In this document: piece after piece, positions 1 through 7,492 of the stretch | Layout of the letters: each line of letters begins with the position of its first letter | Position numbering within the stretch: the stretch's first letter is position 1 | Assembly (NCBI GenBank): GCA_026392135.1 | Contig: JAPLCR010000334.1 | Span: 1 to 14,945 of the forward strand | DNA: 14,945 nucleotides | From: Armatimonadota bacterium | GTDB lineage: Bacteria; Armatimonadota; Chthonomonadetes; Chthonomonadales; Chthonomonadaceae | Direction: 5' to 3' | Notes under the pieces: generated by a model | Databases searched by the model: none | Seen by the model: the letters and a program-made list of their open reading frames with translations, nothing else | Told to the model about the DNA's origin: nothing | Position numbers and translations under genes: made by a program

Positions 1-1542
1 CCCGCTTGTGGAGCCATGCTCTTTTATGAGCGGGGTAACGCAGAAGTAGACTGCGTCTTTCAGGACAGGAAACACTGCGCCCTTTACGGAGACGACGACC
101 TAGAGGAGCTACTGGACTACTACCTTGCGCCAGAAAATCAGGCAGAACGCGAACGCATCGCGCAGAATGGAACTAAGGAGGTTCAGGCACACTCCTATTC
201 TCATCACTTTACGGACGTTCTCAACAAAATCGAAGAGCATCTTCACAGCCGAACTACGCCCCGCAAACGTGCCTACTCTGCTCGTCAGCACGCCATTCAC
301 TGGTTGACCTGCTACGAGCCAAACCTCGCGTATAACCTCCATGCCCTCCTAAATAGAGCGCAGTTGGAGGCGCAATCTCCTATAGACCAGTCTATCATTG
401 CGAGCATTGAAGGCTCTTCAAGAGCAATAGCAGGGCAGGTAACCTCCTCCTCTGCTGAAAAGAGCCGCCTCTGGAACGAGGCGATACCCCAGTTCCAACG
501 GGCGATACAGCTGCATCCCGAAAACACCCTCGCACACGCCAATCTTGGGATGTTGCTACTTATGGGAGGCACGGAGGAGATGGGGATATACTACACTGAG
601 GAGAGTATTCGCCAACTACAATCCAAATCGTCTGATGCGATAGTAGGGGATGGGATGTTATTCCCGCGCCTCTACGACTACTCGTTGGTAGCGATGGAGC
701 GCGTACACGGCAAGCACCTTCCTGATAGCGTGGAGTGGCGGAATGCCTTTGTGCCCCTCCTGATTTCGCGCCTTGCGCTTGCCTTAGCAGAGAGAGCATA
801 CCATAGGGCAGACTATCAGAAGGCAGTTGAGTGGGCGAGTCTCGCAGTAGAACACGCTCCTGAAAATTCGGCAGCCTATTACCAAATGGCGCGGGCTTTA
901 CGCGCCTCTGGTTTTGTGAACAAGGCGGTGGACTTCTACAAAAAACAGATACTGTTTGCTCCGTTCGATATGCAGGGATGGGAGGAGCTAGCACAACTCT
1001 ACTGTGATCTCTCTTATCCACAGGAAGCGGTAACACTTTTGGATGAGCTAATCTCAATACTGAAAGGCTCTCCTTTCTATGCCGATCAGTGCCTCAAAGC
1101 GAAACGACTTCGCCAGCAGGCAGTTGTACAGATGCGGCAAGGGAGCGGCGTGGCAGGGCTAGAGTGCTTTCTTGCTTTTCCTGATTGGAATAATCCTTCC
1201 GAGTGGCAGGAGATAGTGCGCCTCTTCACGCTACGCTATCGTTCCAATGACCCTGCGGTTCTTATGCTTCGTGCCGACCCACTCCTCTATCCGAATACAC
1301 AAACCCTGCTCGCTGCACTTCAAAACTACCTTTTGGAGGATCTACGCCTGCGAACTCACGCCCTTCCAAGAATAACCCTGTTGAATCAGCCGATGAATTC
1401 CGACGATTTATGGAAAGTGATGTTTATCGCTCAAGCCTGTTTTATCACGCCAACCCTCCCACCGCTCTGTAAGGAGCTCGTAGAGAACCTCCAGAAACCG
1501 CTTCTGACAGTGGAAGAGTGGAGAGGAACCTGTACGAGCTGA
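1..1542 (+). CDS. CgeB-like glycosyltransferase C-terminus fused to TPR repeats (5' end outside window)
   Basis: The reading frame is open from base 1, so the gene is cut by the window edge; the first in-frame ATG at 16 sits inside the conserved domain and is not a credible start. The first ~75 codons (PACGAMLFYERGN..., then LYGDDDLEELLDYYL) match the C-terminal end of CgeB-type family 1 glycosyltransferases (GT-B fold), where this segment closes the sugar-nucleotide site. It is followed by a helical region with TPR-like repeats at about codons 157-200 and 260-355, then a leucine-rich tail with no motif I recognise. TPR arrays usually scaffold or bind protein partners, so the enzyme probably transfers sugar in the cytoplasm onto a protein or an assembling surface glycan; donor and acceptor cannot be read. 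The gene ends 48 bases before another glycosyltransferase/TPR gene, with no terminator between, so the two are probably cotranscribed. The family call is good, the substrate unknown. Confidence 0.8.
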   Translation, partial: PACGAMLFYERGNAEVDCVFQDRKHCALYGDDDLEELLDYYLAPENQAERERIAQNGTKEVQAHSYSHHFTDVLNKIEEHLHSRTTPRKRAYSARQHAIHWLTCYEPNLAYNLHALLNRAQLEAQSPIDQSIIASIEGSSRAIAGQVTSSSAEKSRLWNEAIPQFQRAIQLHPENTLAHANLGMLLLMGGTEEMGIYYTEESIRQLQSKSSDAIVGDGMLFPRLYDYSLVAMERVHGKHLPDSVEWRNAFVPLLISRLALALAERAYHRADYQKAVEWASLAVEHAPENSAAYYQMARALRASGFVNKAVDFYKKQILFAPFDMQGWEELAQLYCDLSYPQEAVTLLDELISILKGSPFYADQCLKAKRLRQQAVVQMRQGSGVAGLECFLAFPDWNNPSEWQEIVRLFTLRYRSNDPAVLMLRADPLLYPNTQTLLAALQNYLLEDLRLRTHALPRITLLNQPMNSDDLWKVMFIAQACFITPTLPPLCKELVENLQKPLLTVEEWRGTCTS

Positions 1543-1590
1543 GGGCAAAAGGTGAGGGTGAGGTAAAGAGCCTCAAAGGGAGAAAGAGCA

Positions 1591-4500
1591 ATGGGTCTCA
1601 AAATTGCAGGAGCCAAAAAAGGACTCCTTTGGCACGGTTCCTTTTTTGTACACCATAGTCTTGCGTTGGTCAACCGCGAGCTAAACCTCGCGCTTTTAGA
1701 GAACGAACGTTTCCGCCGTCAATTCGACCTCGGAATCGTGCCCTATGAGCCAGATACCTTCGACCCCACGGCGGTAGCACGGTTTGCGCCTCTTGTGGAG
1801 CGTCATGGTGTTGTACCAAAAGACGTTCAGCTCACGGTTCGTCACCGCTGGCCCCCAGAGTTCTCTGCGCCCGATAAAGGGCAGTTTGTCCTCTTCCAAC
1901 ACTGGGAGTTTGGTTCTATTCCCACCGCGTGGGTGAAAGGTATTGAGCGTAGTGCCTCAGAGACATGGGTCTCCACAAACTGGGTAAAACAGTGCTTCGT
2001 ACAGGGCGGCGTGCCAGAAGAGCGTGTCTCTGTAATACCTCTTGGTATAAATCCAAACGTCTTCCACACGGGAGTTAAGCCCTACGACTTTAGCGAAAAC
2101 CCATTGACGCGCCACATTAAGCCCGACACCTATACCTTCCTTTTTGTGGGTGGAACTATTCCCCGTAAAGGTATAGATGTGCTTCTGGACGCTTATGACA
2201 GGGGGTTTACGGCGCGAGATAACGTCACCCTCATCATCAAGGACTTTGGAACCACCTCCTTCTACGCGAATCAGGGCATGAACACACTCGTACGCGCCTT
2301 GCAAGCCAAACCCGGCGGCGCGAATATCGTCTATCTTACCGATGAGATGACGGAGGCAGAGATTGCTTCTCTCTATGCTGCTTGTGATTGCCTTGTACAC
2401 CCTTATCGCGGAGAGGGCTACGGACTGCCGATTGCAGAGGCAATGGCGTGTGGAAAGCCAACTATTTTAACCCAGTATGGCTCTGCCCTCGATTTCGCCA
2501 CTCCCGCAAACTCTTACCAAATTCCTTCGCGAATTCAGCACCTCAGCGATAAGCGGGTGGGTGATATGGAGACGGTCTCCTATCCCTTCTGGGCAGAACC
2601 CGATAGACCTCTCCTGACCGAGCTGATGCGCCACGTTATTGCGAATCGCGATGAGGCGAGTGCAAAAGGACAACGCGCTGCTGAAGATATGGCGGGCAAG
2701 CATACTTGGGCACACGCGGCGGAGGCGGTTACGGAGCGTGTAGGACATCTCATAGATAACCCTGTCTCTCTCTCCTCCTTTGCCCTTCCAATGGGGCTGG
2801 GAAACGTGGGAATCGGGTTGCAGATAGGTCTAGCACAACCAGATGGTTATGAGCAAAGGAAGCAGAATGCGCTTGCCGAAGCCCGTTTGGGAAAGTGGGA
2901 AGAGGCACGGACGGCTCTGAGTGCCTGCCTTGAGGAACGCCCAGATGACTGGGATATTATCAACGCGCTTGGCGTAGTCAGCTTCCGTTGCGGCGACTTT
3001 GAGAGTGCTGTTGCGCTCTTTGAGAAGGGAATTTCCCTCTCTCCTCGCCCACGCGACTTCCATCACAATATGGCGTTTATTCTGTTGGAAAGCGGCGAAT
3101 TTGTGAAGGCGTTAGAGTTTGCCCTGCAAGCATTGGACTTTGCCCGCGACAACCCCGATATTCGCCGGACAGTGGAACGAGTAGGCGAAGGGGTTCTACA
3201 GTTGGCACGCAAAGTACTGCGCCGATACCCCGACAAACAGCGCCTCAAGGCGAAACAAGACCCCGAATATAAAGAGCTGATGGCGCGATATCACGTTGCA
3301 AAAGCGATACTCAACAGCAAGTCCGGTCAAACGGAGGTCAAAGCCGTTGTACAGACCACTTTCAACAAAAAACGAGCACGCCTCTCTCTCTGTATGATTG
3401 TGAAAAACGAAGAGCGTTTCTTGAGAGGGTGCCTGGAGAGTTGTCAGGATGTGGTAGATGAGATGATTATTGTGGATACTGGCTCCACAGATAGAACAGT
3501 TGAGATAGCAGAGTCGTTTGGCGCGAAGGTTATTCACCATGAGTGGAAAGACGACTTCTCGGAGGCGCGTAACATCTCACTTGCCCATGCTACAGGCGAC
3601 TGGGCACTCTGGCTGGACGCAGATGAGGAGATAGCCCCCGAAAGCCGTAGCCTTATCCGTGAAGTGATGGAGAGTGCAACTCCCGACGTGGGCGCGTTTA
3701 TGATGATGTTCCGTAACTGGCTTACTGCACCAGAGCGGCGCGAAGGCTCAGAGATGGCAATACACCATGCCTGCCGCCTCTTCCGTCGACTGCCGGGCGT
3801 TCAGTTTGAGGGGCGTATTCATGAGCAGAACCTGCGTTCGTTGCAAGCCTTGGGCTTCACCTACCACAAACGCGATAATATGATAATAGATCACTTTGGT
3901 TATGCGGGAGAGGTTATGTCTTCTCGCAACAAGCACGAGCGGTTTATTCGTATGCTGCAACGTGAGGTGGAAGAGTGTCCTGACGAGGGTTTTCGCCAGT
4001 TCCACCTCTTCAATTTGGGTAACGCATACTTCACAGCAAACGATGTTGAGAACGCGGCGCACTACCTCGCTATTGCGGCGGAGACTGCCGACCCCGCTGA
4101 AGAGTTCACACTCTCACTCTTTACTGAGTTGGCTACCTCATTGCACAGACTTGGGCGCTCAGAAGAGGGACTCTACTGGTGTTCCCGCGCCGATACACTT
4201 GGAATACAGCATCCCGGTATTGAGTTTGCACGCGGCTACTGCTCCATGTTGATGAAGGACTACGTGGCTTCGGAGCAGGCTTTCTACAAAGCCATAGAAT
4301 TGACGCAAAAACGTGACCTCTACTCCGAATCGGGTGATGCAGGTGTTGGAACATTCAAGACATGGTACGGCTTAGCACTTGCACTTACAGGGCAGAACCG
4401 ATTTGCCGAGGCACGAATGTGGTGCGAAAAAGCCCTCGAAGTACAGCCGAATATGCACGACGCACGCTTCCTGCTCGCGATGACCTACTTCCATGAGGAG

Positions 4501-5133
4501 TGTTTCGATAAGGCGACACCAGTACTAGAGGAGACCCTACGCCTCTACCCTTCTCACTCCGACGCGCAACGCGAACTGCTTCGTATCTATACTATGACGA
4601 AAAACTGGGCTTCTGCACTCCCCTTCATTCGTCAATTCGCACAAGAGAATCAGGTAAACTACGACGCGCAGTCGAAATGGGCGACCTGTTGCGAATCGCT
4701 GGGGCTATACGAGGAGGCACGAGAGGCACTGGAGAGTATGCGCCGCCTCGCCCCCTATGCACCGGAGGTTCATGTCAGTTTGGGGCGTGTTTACGCGGCA
4801 CTGGGCGCAAATGCAGAGGCGATAGACGCTTACGCGGAGGCGATACACATAGACCCGCGGTACGGCAACGCCTACTTTAACGCAGGAGACCTTCTCTATC
4901 AGATGGGCTTCTACGCGAAAGCGGCGGAGACCTATATCGCGGGGCTGGAGGTGGAGCCTGACCGCACCAGTGGTTTCTTCACACTGGGCAACTGCTACTT
5001 TCAGACGAAAGACTACGCCGCCGCTGTCGCCTGCTATAACATGGCACTTCAACAAGACCCCACGCTAGAGAGAGTGAAGAACAATCTCGAACTAGCTCAA
5101 GAGCTGGTAGTGCAGATGGCGAGTGTGGGGTAG
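1591..5133 (+). CDS. Dual glycosyltransferase (GT4 + GT2) with interleaved TPR arrays
   Basis: A protein of 1180 residues. Residues ~12-390 form a GT4-type GT-B glycosyltransferase: FLFVGGTIPRKG starts the nucleotide-binding half and the EX7E motif is E275...E283 in GEGYGLPIAE. Residues ~420-525 are TPR-like. Residues ~597-800 form a GT2 (GT-A fold) domain: LCMIVKNEE at 600-608, IVDTGSTDRT around D629 and D634, and the metal/nucleotide-binding DAD at 676-678 followed by E679-E680. Residues ~804-1170 are a long TPR array with typical A-Y-P spacing. No signal peptide or membrane segment is seen, so it should be cytoplasmic. The start is supported by AAAGGGAGAAAG at 1575-1586. TPR-linked GT2 proteins are widespread, and the overall plan recalls TPR-scaffolded protein glycosyltransferases, but acceptor and sugars are unknown. 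It lies between another GT/TPR gene and a pilin-like gene, which suggests surface polysaccharide or appendage glycosylation (inference). Confidence 0.9.
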   Translation: MGLKIAGAKKGLLWHGSFFVHHSLALVNRELNLALLENERFRRQFDLGIVPYEPDTFDPTAVARFAPLVERHGVVPKDVQLTVRHRWPPEFSAPDKGQFVLFQHWEFGSIPTAWVKGIERSASETWVSTNWVKQCFVQGGVPEERVSVIPLGINPNVFHTGVKPYDFSENPLTRHIKPDTYTFLFVGGTIPRKGIDVLLDAYDRGFTARDNVTLIIKDFGTTSFYANQGMNTLVRALQAKPGGANIVYLTDEMTEAEIASLYAACDCLVHPYRGEGYGLPIAEAMACGKPTILTQYGSALDFATPANSYQIPSRIQHLSDKRVGDMETVSYPFWAEPDRPLLTELMRHVIANRDEASAKGQRAAEDMAGKHTWAHAAEAVTERVGHLIDNPVSLSSFALPMGLGNVGIGLQIGLAQPDGYEQRKQNALAEARLGKWEEARTALSACLEERPDDWDIINALGVVSFRCGDFESAVALFEKGISLSPRPRDFHHNMAFILLESGEFVKALEFALQALDFARDNPDIRRTVERVGEGVLQLARKVLRRYPDKQRLKAKQDPEYKELMARYHVAKAILNSKSGQTEVKAVVQTTFNKKRARLSLCMIVKNEERFLRGCLESCQDVVDEMIIVDTGSTDRTVEIAESFGAKVIHHEWKDDFSEARNISLAHATGDWALWLDADEEIAPESRSLIREVMESATPDVGAFMMMFRNWLTAPERREGSEMAIHHACRLFRRLPGVQFEGRIHEQNLRSLQALGFTYHKRDNMIIDHFGYAGEVMSSRNKHERFIRMLQREVEECPDEGFRQFHLFNLGNAYFTANDVENAAHYLAIAAETADPAEEFTLSLFTELATSLHRLGRSEEGLYWCSRADTLGIQHPGIEFARGYCSMLMKDYVASEQAFYKAIELTQKRDLYSESGDAGVGTFKTWYGLALALTGQNRFAEARMWCEKALEVQPNMHDARFLLAMTYFHEECFDKATPVLEETLRLYPSHSDAQRELLRIYTMTKNWASALPFIRQFAQENQVNYDAQSKWATCCESLGLYEEAREALESMRRLAPYAPEVHVSLGRVYAALGANAEAIDAYAEAIHIDPRYGNAYFNAGDLLYQMGFYAKAAETYIAGLEVEPDRTSGFFTLGNCYFQTKDYAAAVACYNMALQQDPTLERVKNNLELAQELVVQMASVG

Positions 5134-5136
5134 AGA

Positions 5137-5177
5137 GTAACGTCTTAGGAGTGAGAACGCCTCACCTAAGGAGTTAC
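5137..5177 (+). promoter_or_regulatory. Hairpin covering the ribosome binding site of the pilin-like gene
   Basis: Bases 5137-5155 and 5161-5177 form an imperfect inverted repeat in the short gap between the glycosyltransferase stop and the pilin-like start. Pairs: 5137-5141 with 5173-5177; a G/A mismatch at 5142/5172; 5143-5149 with 5165-5171 (one T-G wobble); a two-base bulge at 5150-5151; and 5152-5155 with 5161-5164, leaving a five-base loop. The right arm contains TAAGGAG (5167-5173), the likely Shine-Dalgarno sequence nine bases before the ATG at 5183. When folded, the ribosome binding site would be hidden. No T-run follows, so it is not an ordinary terminator. A regulatory role is inferred; the pairing itself is read directly. 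Confidence 0.5.
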
Positions 5178-5182
5178 CTAGT

Positions 5183-6016
5183 ATGAGAAAACGTTCCGCA
5201 TTTACCCTCATTGAGCTTCTCGTAGTTATCGCCATTATAGCGATACTCGCCGCGATCCTGTTCCCTGTCTTCGCACAAGCCCGCGAAAAAGCCCGCGCTG
5301 GATCCTGCCTCTCCAACATGAAGCAGTTGGGTCTTGCGCTCAATATGTACAGCCAAGACTACGATGGAAAGTTGATGCAGACCACCTACGAAATCCCCAC
5401 GTACAAAGTCCACTGGTCTTACGTCACACAGCCCTACATCAAGAACCTTCAGATTTTCGCCTGTCCCTCCGATGCCAACCCTGTAACACCGAACATCCCT
5501 TGTGCGGCAGGCGGTCAGCCCGGTGTGAACTGTGACGGTCAAGCCCCTCTCTTCTCCTACGTCAATAACTACAACGCTATTCCCGCTCACGACTGGCTTC
5601 CTGCAAGCGAAGCCGCCTTTGAGAAACCTGCAAGCCTGATTGTACTGGCGGAACGCCGAAACATACTGAAAAGCGGTGCGATTGTTGGTAAGTGGAAGGG
5701 CGTAAGCGGATTCGTCGCAACTAGCAACGCACACGGCACAAGCAAAGGAAGCGGACAGATTTGCCCCGGAGACGACTACCGCTTAACCACCAAAGAGGAG
5801 GCAGAGGCTGGGCTGTTGAAGGCTAGCGACAAGACTCCCGAAGTTATCCGCGTTCAGTGGGATAGACACTCTCTTGGCGCGAACTACAGCTTCTTCGATG
5901 GTCATGCGAAGTGGCAGAGACTTGAGCAGACGCTCAATCCTACAGAGTATCTTTGGGGCGACAGGTGGTATCCAACTCCTTACCAAGACTCTCCGCTCGG
6001 CGCACCTTGTAATTAG
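5183..6016 (+). CDS. Prepilin-like protein with N-terminal methylation motif and H-X9-DG C-terminus (DUF1559-like)
   Basis: 277 residues. The N-terminus MRKRSA/FTLIELL is a type IV pilin/type II secretion prepilin signal: basic leader, cleavage expected before F7, Glu at mature position 5, then a hydrophobic helix to about residue 29, followed by LFPVFAQAREKAR. The C-terminus has H229-X9-D239-G240 (HSLGANYSFFDGH). Proteins with both elements form a large family in Planctomycetes and Armatimonadota. The residue before the cleavage site is Ala instead of the usual Gly. The middle has several Cys (in FACPSD, IPCAAGG, NCDG, QICPGDD and the terminal APCN) that could form disulfides outside the membrane. 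It should be processed by a PilD-type peptidase and sit in the cytoplasmic membrane or a pseudopilus. No assembly ATPase, peptidase or secretin gene is in the window, so its machine is elsewhere. Start chosen on TAAGGAG at 5167-5173. Confidence 0.9.
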   Translation: MRKRSAFTLIELLVVIAIIAILAAILFPVFAQAREKARAGSCLSNMKQLGLALNMYSQDYDGKLMQTTYEIPTYKVHWSYVTQPYIKNLQIFACPSDANPVTPNIPCAAGGQPGVNCDGQAPLFSYVNNYNAIPAHDWLPASEAAFEKPASLIVLAERRNILKSGAIVGKWKGVSGFVATSNAHGTSKGSGQICPGDDYRLTTKEEAEAGLLKASDKTPEVIRVQWDRHSLGANYSFFDGHAKWQRLEQTLNPTEYLWGDRWYPTPYQDSPLGAPCN

Positions 6017-6038
6017 GCTGTTCCACGTTCAAATCGAG

Positions 6039-6044
6039 TATAAT
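6039..6044 (+). promoter_or_regulatory. Candidate -10 box upstream of the metallophosphoesterase
   Basis: A perfect TATAAT lies in the 96-base gap after the pilin-like gene, 69 bases before the metallophosphoesterase ATG. No convincing -35 hexamer is found 16-18 bases upstream (the best is GCTGTT at 6017-6022), so this is a tentative promoter resting on the -10 alone. Confidence 0.35.
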
Positions 6045-6112
6045 AAAGAGCTAGAGGGCGAAACAAACTTGTAGCGTCCTCCAGTTTTTTCTTTAGGGAG
6101 CAAAAGACCTCT

Positions 6113-7228
6113 ATGTATCGTATAAGCCTAAAAAGGACACTAACTTTTGCTTTTTTAGCGACTGTCCAAGTAGTCGTAGCGTCTGCCGCATTCAGCGTAC
6201 AAAAAGAGCGGAAAATCGCCCTAACATTCGCATTCTTTGGTTGTAACCGTATAGATGCCAAAGATTGGGAAAAGACGCGTAAAGAGAACCCTAGCTCCGC
6301 CAACGTGCCTCAACTCAGGCAGAACCTTACTGATATTGCTCGGCTCTCTCCTGCGTTGCTCTTCTTTGGCGGCGATCTTGTGATGGGGTATGCGGACGAC
6401 AATGGGGAGACGCTTCACTCTCAAATGACAGCGTGGATAGATATTGTGAAGTCGTTTCCACGTTCACCAAAGACGAAATACGTCGTCATCACCGGCAACC
6501 ATGAGCTAAACCGCAAAGTGGGAGAACTTAAACTCCCCAACCCCTCAGCAGATGCTATTTGGGGCACTCTCGTTAAACCTACGGGTCTCATTCCTGCTCG
6601 TACCAGTGGTCCCACCCCCAAAAACTCTCCAGAGGATAATCTGGTATCCGACCAAAGAGCACTCTCATTCTCTTTTAACCGGGGTTCGGTACACTTTGTT
6701 GTGCTGAATACAGATACTCGCGTCACCACAAAAGACCCGCAGACCGGCGAAACGAAAATTGGTATGATTCCGGTACACTGGCTAAAAAAAGACCTTGACG
6801 GCGCAGAGAAAAACCGCCGTATCAAGTGTGTGGTAGTTATGGGACACCGAAACCTTATAGCACCCAGCAGTGCCAAGGGCGAAGCACCTATAGATGCTGA
6901 GTGTGCGGCTCCAATGATTGATATTCTGAAAGCACGCTCGAAAGTACGTGCTTATATTTGTGCCCACGTACACGCTTTCGACATTACAGCGATAGGTGAG
7001 CTGGGGTTGAAGCAAGTGACGTTCGGAAACGGGGGCAGTCAGCTAGAAAAAGGTTGGAATCCGGCAGGTGGTCGTACTTTTGGGTTTGGATATTTCAAAG
7101 TGTATGCCGATGGCAGTTTGGGGGTCGTCCCTTACCTACGTCCAGAGCCTAAAGACTATCTGGAAAGTAGTGCCGAACTGGTAGTAGCGGCTTCACCAGA
7201 GGCTGAGTTGATAATTCCAGTGCGGTAA
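6113..7228 (+). CDS. Exported calcineurin-like metallophosphoesterase
   Basis: 371 residues. The N-terminus has a basic start (R3, K7, R8), a hydrophobic stretch and an ASAA segment at 23-26, a likely Sec signal peptide cut near residue 25. The body carries most of the metal-binding blocks of the calcineurin-like family in order: GGD at 86-88, GNHE at 128-131, GH at 244-245, and a final A-H-V-H at 284-287 in place of GHxH. The first block, normally D-x-H on strand 1, is not recognisable; the matching place reads FFGCNRID (C44, N45, D48). Two metal ions normally bind these residues and cleave phosphomonoesters or diesters; the substrate cannot be inferred. It should act outside the cytoplasm. 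The start has AGGGAG at 6095-6100, twelve bases upstream, slightly far. A TATAAT at 6039 suggests transcription separate from the pilin-like gene. Confidence 0.85.
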   Translation: MYRISLKRTLTFAFLATVQVVVASAAFSVQKERKIALTFAFFGCNRIDAKDWEKTRKENPSSANVPQLRQNLTDIARLSPALLFFGGDLVMGYADDNGETLHSQMTAWIDIVKSFPRSPKTKYVVITGNHELNRKVGELKLPNPSADAIWGTLVKPTGLIPARTSGPTPKNSPEDNLVSDQRALSFSFNRGSVHFVVLNTDTRVTTKDPQTGETKIGMIPVHWLKKDLDGAEKNRRIKCVVVMGHRNLIAPSSAKGEAPIDAECAAPMIDILKARSKVRAYICAHVHAFDITAIGELGLKQVTFGNGGSQLEKGWNPAGGRTFGFGYFKVYADGSLGVVPYLRPEPKDYLESSAELVVAASPEAELIIPVR

Positions 7229-7243
7229 CGCTCAAGCCTTCGC

Positions 7244-7443
7244 TTAGGAACTCTCTCTGGTTAGAATATTCCGTTTTCAAGGGATACGGAAGCGTAAACT
7301 ACGAAATCTCCTCCTATTCCTGAACCATTACACATAGAAGGGCACTTGCGGTGGATGCCTTTCCACTGTATAATGTACATTAGAGGTAAAATAGGGCTAA
7401 CTTTTCGAGGCGAAATACCGTCTCTATAAAAGGGAGTTCCTAA
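7244..7443. repeat. Separated 10-base inverted repeat in the gap before the S41 genes
   Basis: TTAGGAACTC at 7244-7253 is exactly complementary to GAGTTCCTAA at 7434-7443. The arms bracket most of the 264-base gap, including the promoter at 7346-7374. Within it are shorter pairings: TTCCGT/ACGGAA (7269-7274 with 7286-7291). A ten-base match in this much sequence can arise by chance a few percent of the time, so function is uncertain. No gene is seen in the gap. Confidence 0.3.
7346..7374 (+). promoter_or_regulatory. Sigma-70-type promoter for the S41 pair
   Basis: TTGCGG at 7346-7351 and TATAAT at 7369-7374 are separated by 17 bases, the ideal spacing. The -10 is perfect, and the -35 matches the important first three bases. 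Transcription would begin near 7381 and give a leader of roughly 110 bases before the GTG start at 7493. Confidence 0.6.
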
Positions 7444-7448
7444 CCCTT
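7407..7448 (+). other. Two small hairpins in the leader of the S41 pair
   Basis: Downstream of the predicted start of transcription, GAGGCG (7407-7412) pairs with CGTCTC (7419-7424; one G-T pair, loop AAATAC), and AAGGG (7430-7434) pairs with CCCTT (7444-7448). The second right arm is followed by only a short T-poor stretch, so it is not a clear terminator. They may shape or stabilise the leader; no known riboswitch is recognised. Confidence 0.3.
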
Positions 7449-7481
7449 CTGTAAACAGGTCATTTTCTAAACGGTCGCTAC

Positions 7482-7487
7482 GGAGGT
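7482..7487 (+). promoter_or_regulatory. Strong ribosome binding site fixing a GTG start
   Basis: GGAGGT stands five bases before the GTG at 7493. It is the strongest Shine-Dalgarno match in the window and decides the GTG start; there is no in-frame ATG nearby with comparable support. Confidence 0.75.
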
Positions 7488-7492
7488 ACACC

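Noticed and set aside
16..18. ATG at 16 as the true start of the first gene
   Set aside because: The frame is open to base 1 and the ATG falls inside a conserved glycosyltransferase segment (PACGAMLFYERGN), so the gene begins upstream of the window.
560..1057. 165-codon open frame on the - strand
   Set aside because: Lies wholly within the glycosyltransferase/TPR gene, has no recognisable domain, and is rich in Pro, Ser and Arg as expected for a shadow frame.
5174..5734. 186-codon open frame on the - strand
   Set aside because: Antisense to the clearly recognisable pilin-like gene; no domain or signal features of its own.
7373..7429. Possible 18-codon leader peptide starting at ATG 7373
   Set aside because: Its start overlaps the -10 box, so it lies upstream of the predicted transcription start, and it has no ribosome binding site.
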